This document shows positions 11,365 through 22,120 of a stretch of 64,000 bases of DNA, piece by piece. The number at the start of each line of letters is the position of its first letter. Within the stretch, counting starts at the first letter, position 1. Location: positions 3,117,501 through 3,181,500 of the forward strand of contig OY821777.1 in assembly GCA_963682175.1 (NCBI GenBank), written 5' to 3'. The translations under genes and the position numbers were made by a program. The notes beneath the pieces were generated by a model that was not told the origin of the DNA, ran no database searches, and worked only from the letters and a program-made list of their open reading frames with translations. The DNA comes from Triglochin maritima (taxonomy: Eukaryota; Streptophyta; Magnoliopsida; Alismatales; Juncaginaceae).

Positions 11365-13320
11365 TGTAGGATTTCTAGTTTAATTATACATATATATTTT
11401 CGGAATTTTTATGTATAATAAGGATTTTTACAATTTTCTACGATTCGTTTCATGCATGCATCGGTTTGTTTCAATAACTAGTTTTAAAACTTTTATTAAA
11501 ACAAACATGGGACTCCGAAATTCATACCTAGAAGTTCTCTAAAACTTCTTGATGATCCGAAGACGTTGGGGATGCTCCTTGCTGCGCCGGATGCCTCCGA
11601 GATTTCACCAAACTCTAAACAAGATTGGAGAGAGAAAAGCTAGTCTCTCAATCTCCAATAGGGTTTAGAATCCAATTACTAACCCCTCTTTAGTTCCCTT
11701 GAGAAGATGATCTCTAGAACTAAAACTAAACTTAAGAATTACTGGAATTTCGTGGAGAATTATGGAGAGAGAATTTTGCTCAAGAAAATAATGAATTAAA
11801 TTAAGGAGGTAATGAGATAACCTTGTATTTATAGGTTCTCTCCAAATTACCTATTCATGTGCAACCTCTTGCCCATGATCCCATGCAAAATTCCATCTAA
11901 CCATCCATTATTTATTAATAAATAATATTAACCACGAATTAAATCAATTATGGACCAATTCCATGCATGATCTAATTAATTCTTAAATTAATTCTGCAGA
12001 AAACCATCTGGACCGGTCGACCGTTACTGTTCATCGGTCGACCGGTACTGTTCATCGTCGATCGGTTACTGTTCATCGGTCGACCTGTACTGTTCATCGG
12101 TCGACCGGGTACTGTTCATCGGTTGACCAGTACTATTCATCGGTTGACTTTTGCACAGTACTGCAGACTGGTCAAATTTTGGTTTAACCCCTACAAAATT
12201 TGACATTTCGGGATTAGTAGTAAATTCACAACTTATGTAACATATTATCCTATGTAATGTCAACTCATTACACCCCATAATATTTACATCACATATGAAA
12301 TTAATTTAGATTCTAATTATGTTATTAATCACAAAATAATCTTGATTTTGCTTGTTCACCCCATGTGTCATATTTTCTACATGAAACCCGACACATCCTT
12401 ATGAACTCAAAATCCCCATTTCTTGTTTCCCAGTTTTGTGGTGTGACCTATGGGAGGATCTAGACTAAGTTGGCAGTGATATTAAGAGCTTAATATCACA
12501 AGCTATAAGCGGTATCTAGCTACACATTATAGCTCCCAATTAGTTAGATGTCTTAATTCCACTCGAACCAAAACCCGATCCATTTAGTGATGGAGTGCAC
12601 CACTTGTGTCCGTCCCTTGCCTCATGATATTAAGAATACACACAAAGTAGTATTGTGTCATCTTTGTATTAGTATTCATTTCTTGATCTCTTTAAGCTAG
12701 TTATAAATATGTGACTTAACTCAAATCACATTGTGCACATTATAACTTTGTTTTATCAAGGGGCCCAATAATATCATCACTCAATTAAGAGGGGCAATGA
12801 TAATCTTTTGACTGACTATCTTCTCCAACGAAAGTTATATTTAACCAACCGATGCCTTTACACTACACTGATCGATAGTTCAAGACACTGATCTAATTAA
12901 GTATTCCTTAAGTGATTAGATATAAGTCTCATATCAAAGGACCTAAAGACACAGTAAAATATCAATGACACAGAAACACATTTCTATAATATTTTACTTA
13001 TTAGGTCTATTCAGTATACAGAAGTAATATTTTCCTCTTTTGCATACCCGTGTCGTCACTCACTTGTAGAGCTACAATGATCTATGACCAACACGACAAT
13101 CTTAACTCGGTAATTAATGTCCCATGTTAATTACCATGATTGCGAATATCTTTTGTTTTATGTAAACCAATATCTTTTAGAGCTCTACGATTAAAGACCA
13201 AGAGCCTCTTCCTTAACACTTCTAAAAGACGAATAACATAAACAAGGAACAAAATGATTTCTCATTCAATTCATAATAATTGACATTTAAAAGTAAAACT
13301 TTTAGAACACATTCCCTTCA
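11365..13320 (-). repeat. Cop2 5' LTR
   Basis: This is a direct repeat of 4102-6057 with the same length. A TATA box candidate (plus-strand GTATTTATA) lies at 11825-11833, with the palindrome array at 12011-12149 upstream of it in element sense. It is bounded outside by the TSD GGTAC. Confidence 0.9.
12011..12149. repeat. GGTCGACC palindrome array in the Cop2 5' LTR
   Basis: This is the second copy of the array at 4748-4886, with the same seven units, located in the likely U3 region a short way upstream of the TATA box in element sense. Confidence 0.8.
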
Positions 13321-14175
13321 GGTACTAGATACCAAAGATCCCTCAACCTTCCGAGAAGCAATGGAAAAAGACTCCAAACTATGGTTAAAAGTCATGGAAT
13401 CCGAAGTAGAATCCATGTATGATAATCAAGTATGAAACTTGATTAACCTTCCTCAAGAGAAGATATCATTTGGTATAAATGAGCTTTTAGGAGGAAGATA
13501 AACATGGATAGTAACTTGACAACCTACAAAGCAAGGCTTGTAGCAAAAGTTATACTCAAATTCAAGAAATTGACTTTGATGAAATTTTTGAGAAGTTGCC
13601 ATATTAAAATCTATTCGGATTATGCTCGCTATTACCGCATTTCACAATTGAGGGATATGGAAGATGGATATCAAAATGGCGTTCCTTAAACAGGAACTGG
13701 GAGGAGGATATGTACATGATACAACCTCAAGGTTTTGATGATCCAAATAGTAGCGAGAAGAAATGCAAGTTTCGAGAATCCATTTATGGATTGAAGCAAG
13801 CATCGAGGAGTTGGAACAAACGCTTTGACGAAGAGGTGAATAAAATTCACTTCATTCAAAGTAAAGGAGTACCTTGTATATACAAGGAGATTAGTGGGAG
13901 CCATGTAGTACTTCTGATCTTATATGTCGATGACATATTGCTCATGAGCAATCATATACCTTTGCATTAGCAAACGAGAAATTTCGTTGAAATCAGTATG
14001 TTCAATGAAAAGATGTGAGTGAGGCTCAATACATCTTGATTATCAAGATATAAAGAGATACATCTCATAGACTCATTGGTCCAAGTCAATGTGTATACTT
14101 TGACAAGGTCTTTGAAATGTTCAGGGTGAACAATTCCGATATGGACAATATGCCAATAAGTATGAGTATAGGTGT
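13321..14175 (+). pseudogene. Cop1 RT remnant (middle part)
   Basis: Cop1 resumes after the second GGTAC. Recognisable RT pieces are KARLVAKV (near 13530), IYGLKQASRSWNKRF (near 13785) and the catalytic box YVDDILLMSN (near 13925). They lie in frames broken by stops at 13687 and 13968, and the stretch between KARLVAKV and the next motif no longer matches RT. The last five bases (GGTGT, 14171-14175) are the target duplication of the Tat/Ogre element. Confidence 0.75.
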
Positions 14176-14629
14176 TGTTTAACGTGGGTTTTTTGTTCTC
14201 TTTGTGTTTATATATTTTTGGTGTTGCGAAGACCTCTCAAGAATTCATAATGGAATTCCGCACCTTACAACTTCTTATAGAAGAATGCCTCATTGTGTCA
14301 TACTCATGTCATTCATTTGTACAGGAAATTAAATAAGTGTGAATAACTAGCCAGAAAGTAAATAAGTGCAACATTTTCTTTCATTTCATTAAATTGAAGG
14401 AATAAATATGAAATACAAGAGTTGACATATTTATGCATTGCACAAATGGAAAATACATAAGCATCCCTTTTGCGAACTATAAACCAAAATTGTTGTTATA
14501 TTAACAATTTCAGATATATTTTTATTAATAGGATTCTTATATTTCGATATATTAGGGACGGGGATTTATCGACTCGTGCTTTTGATCGATTCGATAATGA
14601 TCTCCCTGTTTTTTTGTGATATATTGTCA

Positions 14630-15135
14630 CAATATTGGTCAGTTTAGCCTCGTAACCCGGAGGGGATTCATGTTTGATTTGTCAATGATAATTCTTACAT
14701 TAGAATAATATCGTACAAACGGTTAGTTTAAACTCATAACCTAGGAGGTGATTTGTGTATATGTATGTTATTTGGACGATTATTCTCTTGGTATCAATAT
14801 CGTCATATCTTGGTCAGTTTAGCCTCATAACCCGGAGGGATTTTATATGTATGTATTTGTTATATTGTCGATGATTCTTATATTTGAATATCATCAAATA
14901 GTTAGTTTAATCTCATAACTGGGAGAGTATTTTATGTATATAATTTGTTAAGTGTGTTGGACAGTTTAGCCTCATGACCCGGAGGGATTTTATATGTATG
15001 TGTTTGGTATTTTGTCGATGATTCTTATATTTGAATATCATCAAATAGTTAGTTTAATCTCATAACTGAGAGAATATTTTATGTATATAATTTGTTAAGT
15101 ATATTGGACAGTTTAGCCTCGTGACCCGGAGGTTT
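14630..15135. repeat. Short CCTC...GGAGG repeats in the LTR
   Basis: At least six copies of a loose unit of the form AGTTTAGCCTCGTAACCCGGAGG or AGTTTAATCTCATAACTGGGAG recur every 80-130 bp. Each is a small potential stem (CCTC/GAGG). The same motif is abundant in 19300-21900. The right LTR carries them at 31167-31672. Confidence 0.65.
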
Positions 15136-15174
15136 TTTTTTCATTTGATTCGTTAAATGAAGACTCCATCGCCA

Positions 15175-15420
15175 GTAAGGGAGAGGGAACCCAAGATCTA
15201 GCTTGGCGTGCATCCTCACTTACGACTAAGGTAGCCCGTATTTTAATTTCTGACCACTCTAATGATAAGAGAGAGGGAACCCGAGATCCAGCTCGGCGTG
15301 CATCCTCTCTTATTATTGGAGCAATCAATATGTATGTTTTATATTTTAATTTCTGACCACTCTAATGATAAGAGAGAGGGAACCCGAGATCCAGCTCGGC
15401 GTGCATCCTCTCTTATTATT
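15175..15420. repeat. Three copies of the dispersed hairpin in the 3' LTR
   Basis: Copies lie at 15175-15223, 15261-15317 and 15364-15420. Each has an outer stem (ATAAGAGAGAGG against CCTCTCTTAT), an inner stem CCGAG/CTCGG or CCAAG/CTTGG with a six-base loop, and conserved linkers GAAC and CGTGCAT. Copy 1 has GTAAG/CTTAC in place of ATAAG/CTTAT, which keeps pairing. Confidence 0.75.
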
Positions 15421-16770
15421 GGAGCAATCAATATGTATGTTTTATGTTTGTTTTCGAATTTTTAGGTTGGTTGACATCTTTTGTAACTTTAAAGATTTAC
15501 TTTGCAATTTATCCACATTTAGGGGTGGATTTGTGATTTTGTCTATTTAGGTGGACTACCTGTATTTTAGGATTGATTTTGCGAATCCGTTGGTGCAAAT
15601 TATATACTGTTGCAATTTATCCACATTTAGGGCTGGGTTTGCGATCCGTTGGTGCAAATTATATACTGTTGCAATTTATCCACATTTAGGGGTGGGTTTG
15701 CGATCCGTCCTTTTAAGGGGACTGATTTGTAAATTCACTATTGTATTATTATGGTGTTGTCCTTTTTTTCTTTAGATTAAGTCTTACATGGGGACTTGTA
15801 TTATAATTGTCTAGTTTGGACCCAATGTGCAAAAGGACCCCACTTGTGTGGCAGGATCCATGGCTCCATGGAGGTTTACGTATATGGAGGAGAATTGAGT
15901 TCCTTTGAGATTTTATGAATGAAAATTTGGGAAATCCGTATGTAAGAGTATGATACGTATATAACAATTATTATGAGGTTATGTACACAATGTGAGGACG
16001 ATATCGAAGACAACGTAATATAGTTGATGTACAAATATATGGGACCGTGGAATAATCCAGCGAAAGTGAGAGGAAGAGTACAGGGTATATATCAAAACAA
16101 TCGGTATATATAACAGGGTGTACATAATTGATCTGGATATTCTAATACTTGAACTTAGGATACTGAGTTGGATAAGCTTCCACTCGATCTATTAAACTTG
16201 AACTATAATGTAATTAGAATCCGGACCAACATAAGTTTGGTTGTGACAATACACATATATCAAAATACCAAAGCATGGAGGTAATATCCGCGTCGATTCA
16301 TTAATAAGAGGCACACCGTTATTACCTCAATAATAACGAGTCATTAATATTAATATGTGAATACAAACGGGCCGCTGAATTATTACCTCAATAATATGTT
16401 AATATGTGAATAAAACGGACCGCTGGATTATTACCTCAATAATATGTTAATATGTGAATACAAACGGTTTGATCTTATGTTTGGTGAAATACCAAATGCG
16501 AATACAAACGCAACTATTGAGGTAATATCCCACTCAATGATCTTTTATTAAATCAGAATCCGGACGACATTTTGACATCCAATTCAAGTGTAAAAAAAAA
16601 CCTGACCTCTCATGCGATTTAGGTAGTGATACAATTTGACTTTGATATAGTTTTGGTTAATTGAAACTCTTGATTTTTTTTATATATATTTTCCTTTCAG
16701 TTCAAGTATTTGGTCATTTTCAGGCTAAATTTTGGCAGCCTTCCGGCGTCCTTTTTATTGTTAAGTTATA

Positions 16771-16976
16771 GTCGATCAAACCGGGTTCGGTTCCTCAAAA
16801 GGAAGAGGCCGGAATGACGTATTTTTCCCAAGCCAAACGGGTACGATTCCCCAATGGAGGTGGCCGTTTGGCTAACGGGCGACCGTCCGGGTTCGATTCC
16901 TTAAAAGGAGGAGGCCGGAACGGTCGTTAAGTACACGGATGGGTACGGATCCCCAAGGGTGTGGCCACCCGTGCAC
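16771..16976. repeat. Cluster of four T-arm-like hairpins in the 3' LTR
   Basis: Four adjacent hairpins of about 42-55 nt share the plan outer stem, GGGTWCGRWTCC, short inner stem, GGCC, closing stem. The second has a perfect 10-bp outer stem (AGCCAAACGG/CCGTTTGGCT). In the fourth, two mismatches on the plus strand become G-U pairs on the minus strand, which is the transcribed sense. Confidence 0.7.
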
Positions 16977-17336
16977 ATTTTTATTAAAATTATTATTGTT
17001 ATTATTATTTCGACGAAGCGATCGCCGACGCTAATGCTGCACTTGCCGGAATTTGCTGTGGACGTTTAATGAAGCCGGAGTTGTTGTTGCTGGAGTCGGC
17101 ACGGCCGCGGAGTTGGAGTCGGCGTTGGATGAAACCGGCGTCTCTTTCCTTCTTCTTTGTATGGAGTTGGCGATGGATTGTGTATGTGTGTTTGGGTTTT
17201 GGAGTCGTGTGTATGTGTGGTTTTTTTTTGGTGGGTGTATGTATGGAGTTGTGGAGTCGTGTGTATGTGTGTCTTCTTCTAACCTTCTCTTCTTTTCTTC
17301 CTCACGTAGGTCCCCTCTTTTCAAGAATTAATAGGA

Positions 17337-17344
17337 TATTTATA
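17337..17344 (-). promoter_or_regulatory. Candidate TATA box of the 3' LTR
   Basis: TATAAATA in element sense lies about 800 bp from the LTR 5' end. If it is used, U3 is roughly 0.8 kb and the remaining 3.1 kb of LTR is transcribed leader, which would include all hairpins. The identical site in the 5' LTR is 33874-33881. Confidence 0.45.
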
Positions 17345-18138
17345 TCGATGTAGTGATGAGGAGTGGGTGGATATCATGGGTGAATGTATGCAATCGTGGG
17401 GTAAGTTGATAGGATCATGTATTGGAAGTTAAGATTCATATTGCCCAATTACCACGTATGACTCAAATATTTTTATAATAAAAAAAAACAACGTGATTTT
17501 ACTTGGTGAAATTAAGATAAGTAAGAATAAGACTAATTCTCACTTATCTTTATTCGTGGAAGATGAAGAGGGTCAAACATGGGATGTAGTGGTTGAGGTG
17601 GGGATGGTTAAGAAGAGATGGGGTTATTAATGTGGATTTTCTTTTTAATTCTCTTTTCACCTTTGTATTACGTGTGGAAAAAAAAGGATGAAGTTGGTTG
17701 TATTTTGTTGATCGTGGGATCATCATTTTTTTTTTTTTGAACAATTCTTTTTTTTTTGAACAAATTGAACGTGGGATCATGCATGCACTATTCTTTTTTT
17801 TTTTATAATAATAAATAAATAAAATAAACCAAATCTTACGAATATGGTTAAAATTCAATTTGTTTTTATTTGTTTCTTATTTAATGGAAAATTTTCTTTT
17901 TTCACCTTTGGATTTTGTGATATTCCACATCTCTTAATGTTTTGACTGTATTTCCATGTTTAGACTAATAAACATATATCAAAAGATTAATGATTCCTTA
18001 ATGTTTATTTTGATGTTGTTGCTTAGTCTCATCTCGATAGAGTTCCAATTTCTACTAAGCTGGGATGACAATTGGTCGACGATTACTAAAAAAAAATAAT
18101 TTTGATTTGAGATGTATATATTTTTTTTTGTGTCAACA

Positions 18139-18154
18139 GTTTGCCCCCTCAAGA
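18139..18154 (-). other. Polypurine tract of the Tat/Ogre element
   Basis: In element sense it reads TTGAGGGGGCAAAC and lies directly before the 3' LTR start TGTTGACAC. This G-rich tract is typical of Tat-type elements. Confidence 0.8.
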
Positions 18155-18754
18155 AGATATGATGAATATTGTGAATCATAACTTCTTGAGAAAATGACTT
18201 CCATTATATTAGGAGTACATACTTTATGTCGTGTACGTACTAGACCATTGATATTGGAGCATGGGCAGTTTTGAATATGGCTTTCAACTTTGGTATATGA
18301 TATTAATGGGGTTTTCTCATGTGAGTCATATTTTACTACATATTGATATGCTAGTATGTAGAAAAGTATATACTCACACCAATGGGACATTTGGCATTGG
18401 AGCATTGATAGCAGTAGAGGCGACAATAAATATTCTTTTATCAAGAATCTTACTAGATACCCGCATTTCATATGGTTGTTGATCATCAACTTGTATGTTC
18501 CTACAAATCTCATATATGTTTCGTAGATTTGTAGATTAGTAATCATTTTATTTTAACATCTCTCTACCTCAAGAACCCTCTTATAGTAGAGAGGCGACTT
18601 GAAGGATATTCCATCGTAGGTAATAGAACTTGAGTCATCCCCTTACAAACCTCATATATGTTTTATAGATTTGTAGAGTGTGTCTGATGAAAAAGTTAAT
18701 TTCTCAGGAGGATTTTGTATATTTGATTATTTTTTAACGTTTTTATAAACTCCT

Positions 18755-18815
18755 CTAATGACAAGAGAGAGGGAACCCAAGATCAAGCTTGGCGTGCATC
18801 CTCTCTTATTATTAG
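18755..18815. repeat. Dispersed hairpin, copy 4
   Basis: Outer stem CTAATGACAAGAGAG against CTCTCTTATTATTAG, inner stem CCAAG/CTTGG, loop ATCAAG. The linkers GAAC and CGTGCAT are conserved. Confidence 0.7.
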
Positions 18816-19653
18816 ATTCGTTGACATGTATTTATATGACTTATGAGATTTACGTTAATTTCATATTCTTTTTAGAGAGATTTTTTTTATCCATACCAAT
18901 TTTAGACATGTTTCATAAATTCCCGGAACAAATCTGTCATATAGTTTTGCCTTATATTTAGAAGGGCGGGATCTTTTTACATCGTGACAACCATCAGCTG
19001 TGGAGCCACAGTAAGGATCTCATCTTTGAAATCGTACCGGATGCTCGCTCTTCATATGGATGTCACCCAACATAGTTGGGAAGTTTCTACAAATTTCAGA
19101 TATGCTTCATTAATCTGTAGAACTTTGATAACCCATTTCGCCTCAAGAACCCTCATATGTAGGAGAGTGACCCGAGGAACGTTCCATCGTCAGCGGAAGT
19201 TTTATATTATTATTATTGTCCTTACAAACCTCAGATAGACTTCATAGATATGTAGAACATTTCTATCGAAAAGTTTTACCTCTTATTCAGGAGTTTAGAA
19301 ATTTTTTGAGTGCATTATTCTCGTGACTCGCGAGATCGAATATATTTGGATAAGTTTATCCTCGTTATGCAGGAGGCTTTTGTTATGCGAGTAAGTTGAT
19401 CATTGTTACTCTCGAGATTGAATATATTTGGCAAGTAGACTTATGGTTACTACTCGGACAATTAGGGCATATGGATAAGTTTAGCCTAGTTAGCCGGAAG
19501 GATGGCGATATATGTGGGTAGACTTATCATTGTTACTTATGAGATGAAGGTATATATGTATATGCGAATAAGTTTAGCCTCGTTATTCGGGAGGACTTTG
19601 TTGATTTGATTTTTATTTTTGTTGGTTTATATATTTATTTTTTTACAAAACTC

Positions 19654-19718
19654 CTCTAACAACAAGAGAGAGGGAACCCAAGATCCAGCTTGGCGTGCAT
19701 CCTCTCTTACTATTAGAG
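19654..19718. repeat. Dispersed hairpin, copy 5
   Basis: Outer stem CTCTAACAACAAGAGAG against CTCTCTTACTATTAGAG, inner stem CCAAG/CTTGG, loop ATCCAG. It is the longest outer stem of the family. Confidence 0.7.
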
Positions 19719-20402
19719 TTGTTTGCATATCCTGTTTTTTTTGTATTTTTTTTTTGTTTCTATGTTTTTTTTAATACAATTTTTTTATGATTTGTAAATT
19801 TGTAGAGCAAATGTAGCAGACACCTTCACCAAATATTTGGAGCAATGCTGATATATGTAAGCAGACTTATTGTTGTTACCCACGAGATTATGATATATAT
19901 ATATGTATATGAATAGGTTTGACCTTATTACTCGGGAGGACAATATATGAGGTGAGTAGACTTATGTTACTACTCAGAACATTAGAACACACATGGATAA
20001 GTCTTGCCTCGTTACCCAGGAGGACAGGATTGTTTTACATCATGACAACCATCAGCTGTGGAGCCACAGTAAGGATCTCATCTTTGAAATCGTACCGGAT
20101 GCTCGCTCTTCATATGGATGTCACCCAACAAAGTTGGAAAGTTCTTACAAATCTCAGATATGCTTCATAGATATGTAGAGCTTTGATAACCCCTTTCGCC
20201 TCAATAACTCTCATATGTGGGAGAGTGACCCGAGGGACGTTCCATCGTCAGCGAAAGTTTTATATTATTATTGTCCTTACAAATCTCAGATGTTCTTCAT
20301 AGATTTGTAGAACATTTCTATCGAAAAGTTTTACCTCTTATTCAGGAGGTTCTTTTTTGTTGATTTGATTATATATGTGTATATATATATTTGCAAGCTC
20401 TT

Positions 20403-20463
20403 CTAACAATAGGAGAGTGGGAACCCAAGATCGAGCTTGGCGTGCATCCTCCCTTATTATTAA
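20403..20463. repeat. Dispersed hairpin, copy 6
   Basis: Inner stem CCAAG/CTTGG with loop ATCGAG. The outer stem is less perfect (AATAGGAGAGTGG against CCTCCCTTATT). Confidence 0.6.
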
Positions 20464-20873
20464 ATTTGTTTGCATTTTTATCTATATATGAGAAATGCGC
20501 TGAATAAGTTTCTCCACTTGATTCAGAGGTTGAAGTGTATGAGTAAATTTATCCTTGTTCTTCGCGAGATGAAACGCGTTTGAATGAGTTTATCCTTATT
20601 ATTCAGGATTTTGTTGTATGAATAAGTTTATCCTCGCTACTCACGAGGTTGAATATATTCAGAAAGTAGCATTATGATTACTACTCAGACGATTTGGATA
20701 TATGGATAAGTTTAGCCTCGTTACCCAGGAGGATTGAATATGTGAGTAGACTTATTATTGCTACTCAAGGATTAGGGCATACATATAAATTTAGCCTCGT
20801 TACCCAGGAGACTTTTTTTTGTTGATTTGATTTATTTTTATTTTTTTTTATTTGTTTGTTCGTTACAAAACTC

Positions 20874-20935
20874 CTCTAACAACAAGAGAGAGGGAACCCA
20901 AGATCTAGCTTGGCGTGCATCCTCTCTTATTATTA
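20874..20935. repeat. Dispersed hairpin, copy 7
   Basis: Outer stem as in copy 5, inner stem CCAAG/CTTGG, loop ATCTAG. It is preceded by a T-rich run like the other copies of this tract. Confidence 0.7.
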
Positions 20936-22120
20936 AATTTGTTTGCATTTTCTTTTCTTTTTTTTAATATATTTTATTAACATATATATTATTATTTTTT
21001 ACACAATTTTTTTTTTTTATGGTTTGTAAATTTGTAGAACAAATGTGGCCAACCCTTTTACTTGATATTTAGGGTGATGACGACATATCTGAGTAGGCTT
21101 ATTATTGCTACTCATGAGATTAGGACATATATGTATGAATAAGTTTAGCCTCGTTATTAGGAGGATGGTGATATGTGTGTAGACTTATTATGGCTACAAA
21201 AGAGATTGGGCTATGTATGTATATATGAATAAGTTTAGTCTCGTTATTCAGGAGGACAGGATTTTTTACATCATGACAACCATCAGCTGTGGAGCCACAG
21301 TAAGGATCTCATCTTTGAAATCGTACCGGATGCTCGCTCTTCATATGGATGTCACCCAACAAGGTTGGAAAGTTCTTACAAATCTCAGATATGCTTCATA
21401 GATTTGTAGAACTTTGATAACCCCTTTCGCCTCAAGAACTCTCATATGTGGGAGAGTGACCCGAGGGACATTCCATCGTCGGCGAAAGTTTTATATTATT
21501 ATTATCCTTACAAATCTCAGATGTACTTCATAGATTTGTAGAACATTTCTATCGAAAAGTTTTACCTCTTATTCGGGAGGATTAAATATATGAGTATGTT
21601 TATCCTCATTACTCACGAGGTTGAATATATTTGAATAAGTTTATCCTCATTATTCAGGAGGTTGAAATATTTGAGTATGTTTATCCTCGTTACTCACGAG
21701 GTTGAATATATTTGAATAAGTTTATCCTCATTATTCAGGAGATTGAAAGATATGAGTAAGATTATCCTCGTTACTCACGAGATTGAATATATTTGAATAA
21801 GTTTATCCTCATTATTCAGGAGGTATATTGAAAAGTTTCACCTCTTATTCAGGAGGATTATCGAAAAGTTTCACCTCTTATTCAGGAGGATTTTTTTTAT
21901 CAATTGCACCGCCCTTTCGGGTTTTCGCCACAATTGACCCCCACTTGTTTTTTTTTTTTTACAAGCCCTTTCGGGTTTTCTTGTAGAGGGGTACCCAATT
22001 TTGCCTGTCGTCGACAGCCGAGTTTTTTTTTTGATTTTTTTTTACCCTTAGCGCCCTTTAGGGTTTTCACTAAGTCCGTAGGGTCTCATTTTTTTTTTAA
22101 CCCTTTTTTTTATTTTTTTT

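Larger units (their letters stand above)
4102..13320 (-). mobile_element. Ty1/copia retrotransposon Cop2, complete with both LTRs
   Basis: Two 1956-bp direct LTRs (4102-6057 and 11365-13320) bracket a 5.3-kb interior with PBS, gag, eroded pol and polypurine tract, all in minus sense. Five bases of Cop1 (GGTAC) are duplicated at 4097-4101 and 13321-13325. The LTRs have equal length and agree wherever I compared them, so the insertion is young. It belongs to the same family as Cop1 but its LTR is clearly different (1956 against 2135 bp). Gag is open. Pol is a set of fragments, so it could only move with help from another element. Confidence 0.9.
14176..18138 (-). repeat. Tat/Ogre 3' LTR
   Basis: In element sense it starts TGTTGACAC at 18138 and ends GTTAAACA at 14176. 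It has a TATA box candidate about 800 bp in, the four-hairpin cluster (16771-16976), unit repeats of the GTTTAGCCTC...GGAGG type at 14630-15130 and three copies of the dispersed hairpin (15175-15420). Small open frames inside it look non-coding. Confidence 0.9.
18155..22120 (-). repeat. Repetitive non-coding tract between polyprotein and 3' LTR
   Basis: About 4 kb without a supported gene. A composite unit recurs with a spacing of about 1.05-1.2 kb. It contains the block CAACCATCAGCTGTGGAGCC (near 18990, 20045, 21278), a block with TTACAAATCTCAGATATGCT (near 19085, 20145, 21375) and a dispersed hairpin. Between these are many CCTC...GGAGG units of 50-70 bp. The end near 21590-21890 is an almost regular tandem of the AATAAGTTTATCCTCATTA type. 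Such variable 3' repeats are known in Ogre elements. Confidence 0.75.

Noticed and set aside
716..14175. A single copia element with an internal inversion
   Set aside because: The minus-strand copy has its own pair of LTRs, PBS, PPT and a GGTAC duplication of Cop1 sequence, so it is a separate insertion.
16771..16976. tRNA genes, because of GGTTCGATTCC motifs
   Set aside because: No A-box, anticodon arm or 7-bp acceptor stem of a tRNA can be formed. The motif is part of a repeated hairpin plan and occurs in both LTRs.
17031..17353. Small proteins encoded in the Tat/Ogre LTR on both strands
   Set aside because: The open frames overlap each other on both strands, have low-complexity composition (Thr/His or Val/Cys runs) and lack any domain. 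They are repeated only because the LTR is repeated.
18133..18546. Open frames at the edge of the Tat/Ogre 3' LTR
   Set aside because: They cross the LTR/PPT boundary and lie in the non-coding repetitive tract. No similarity to a known protein was seen.
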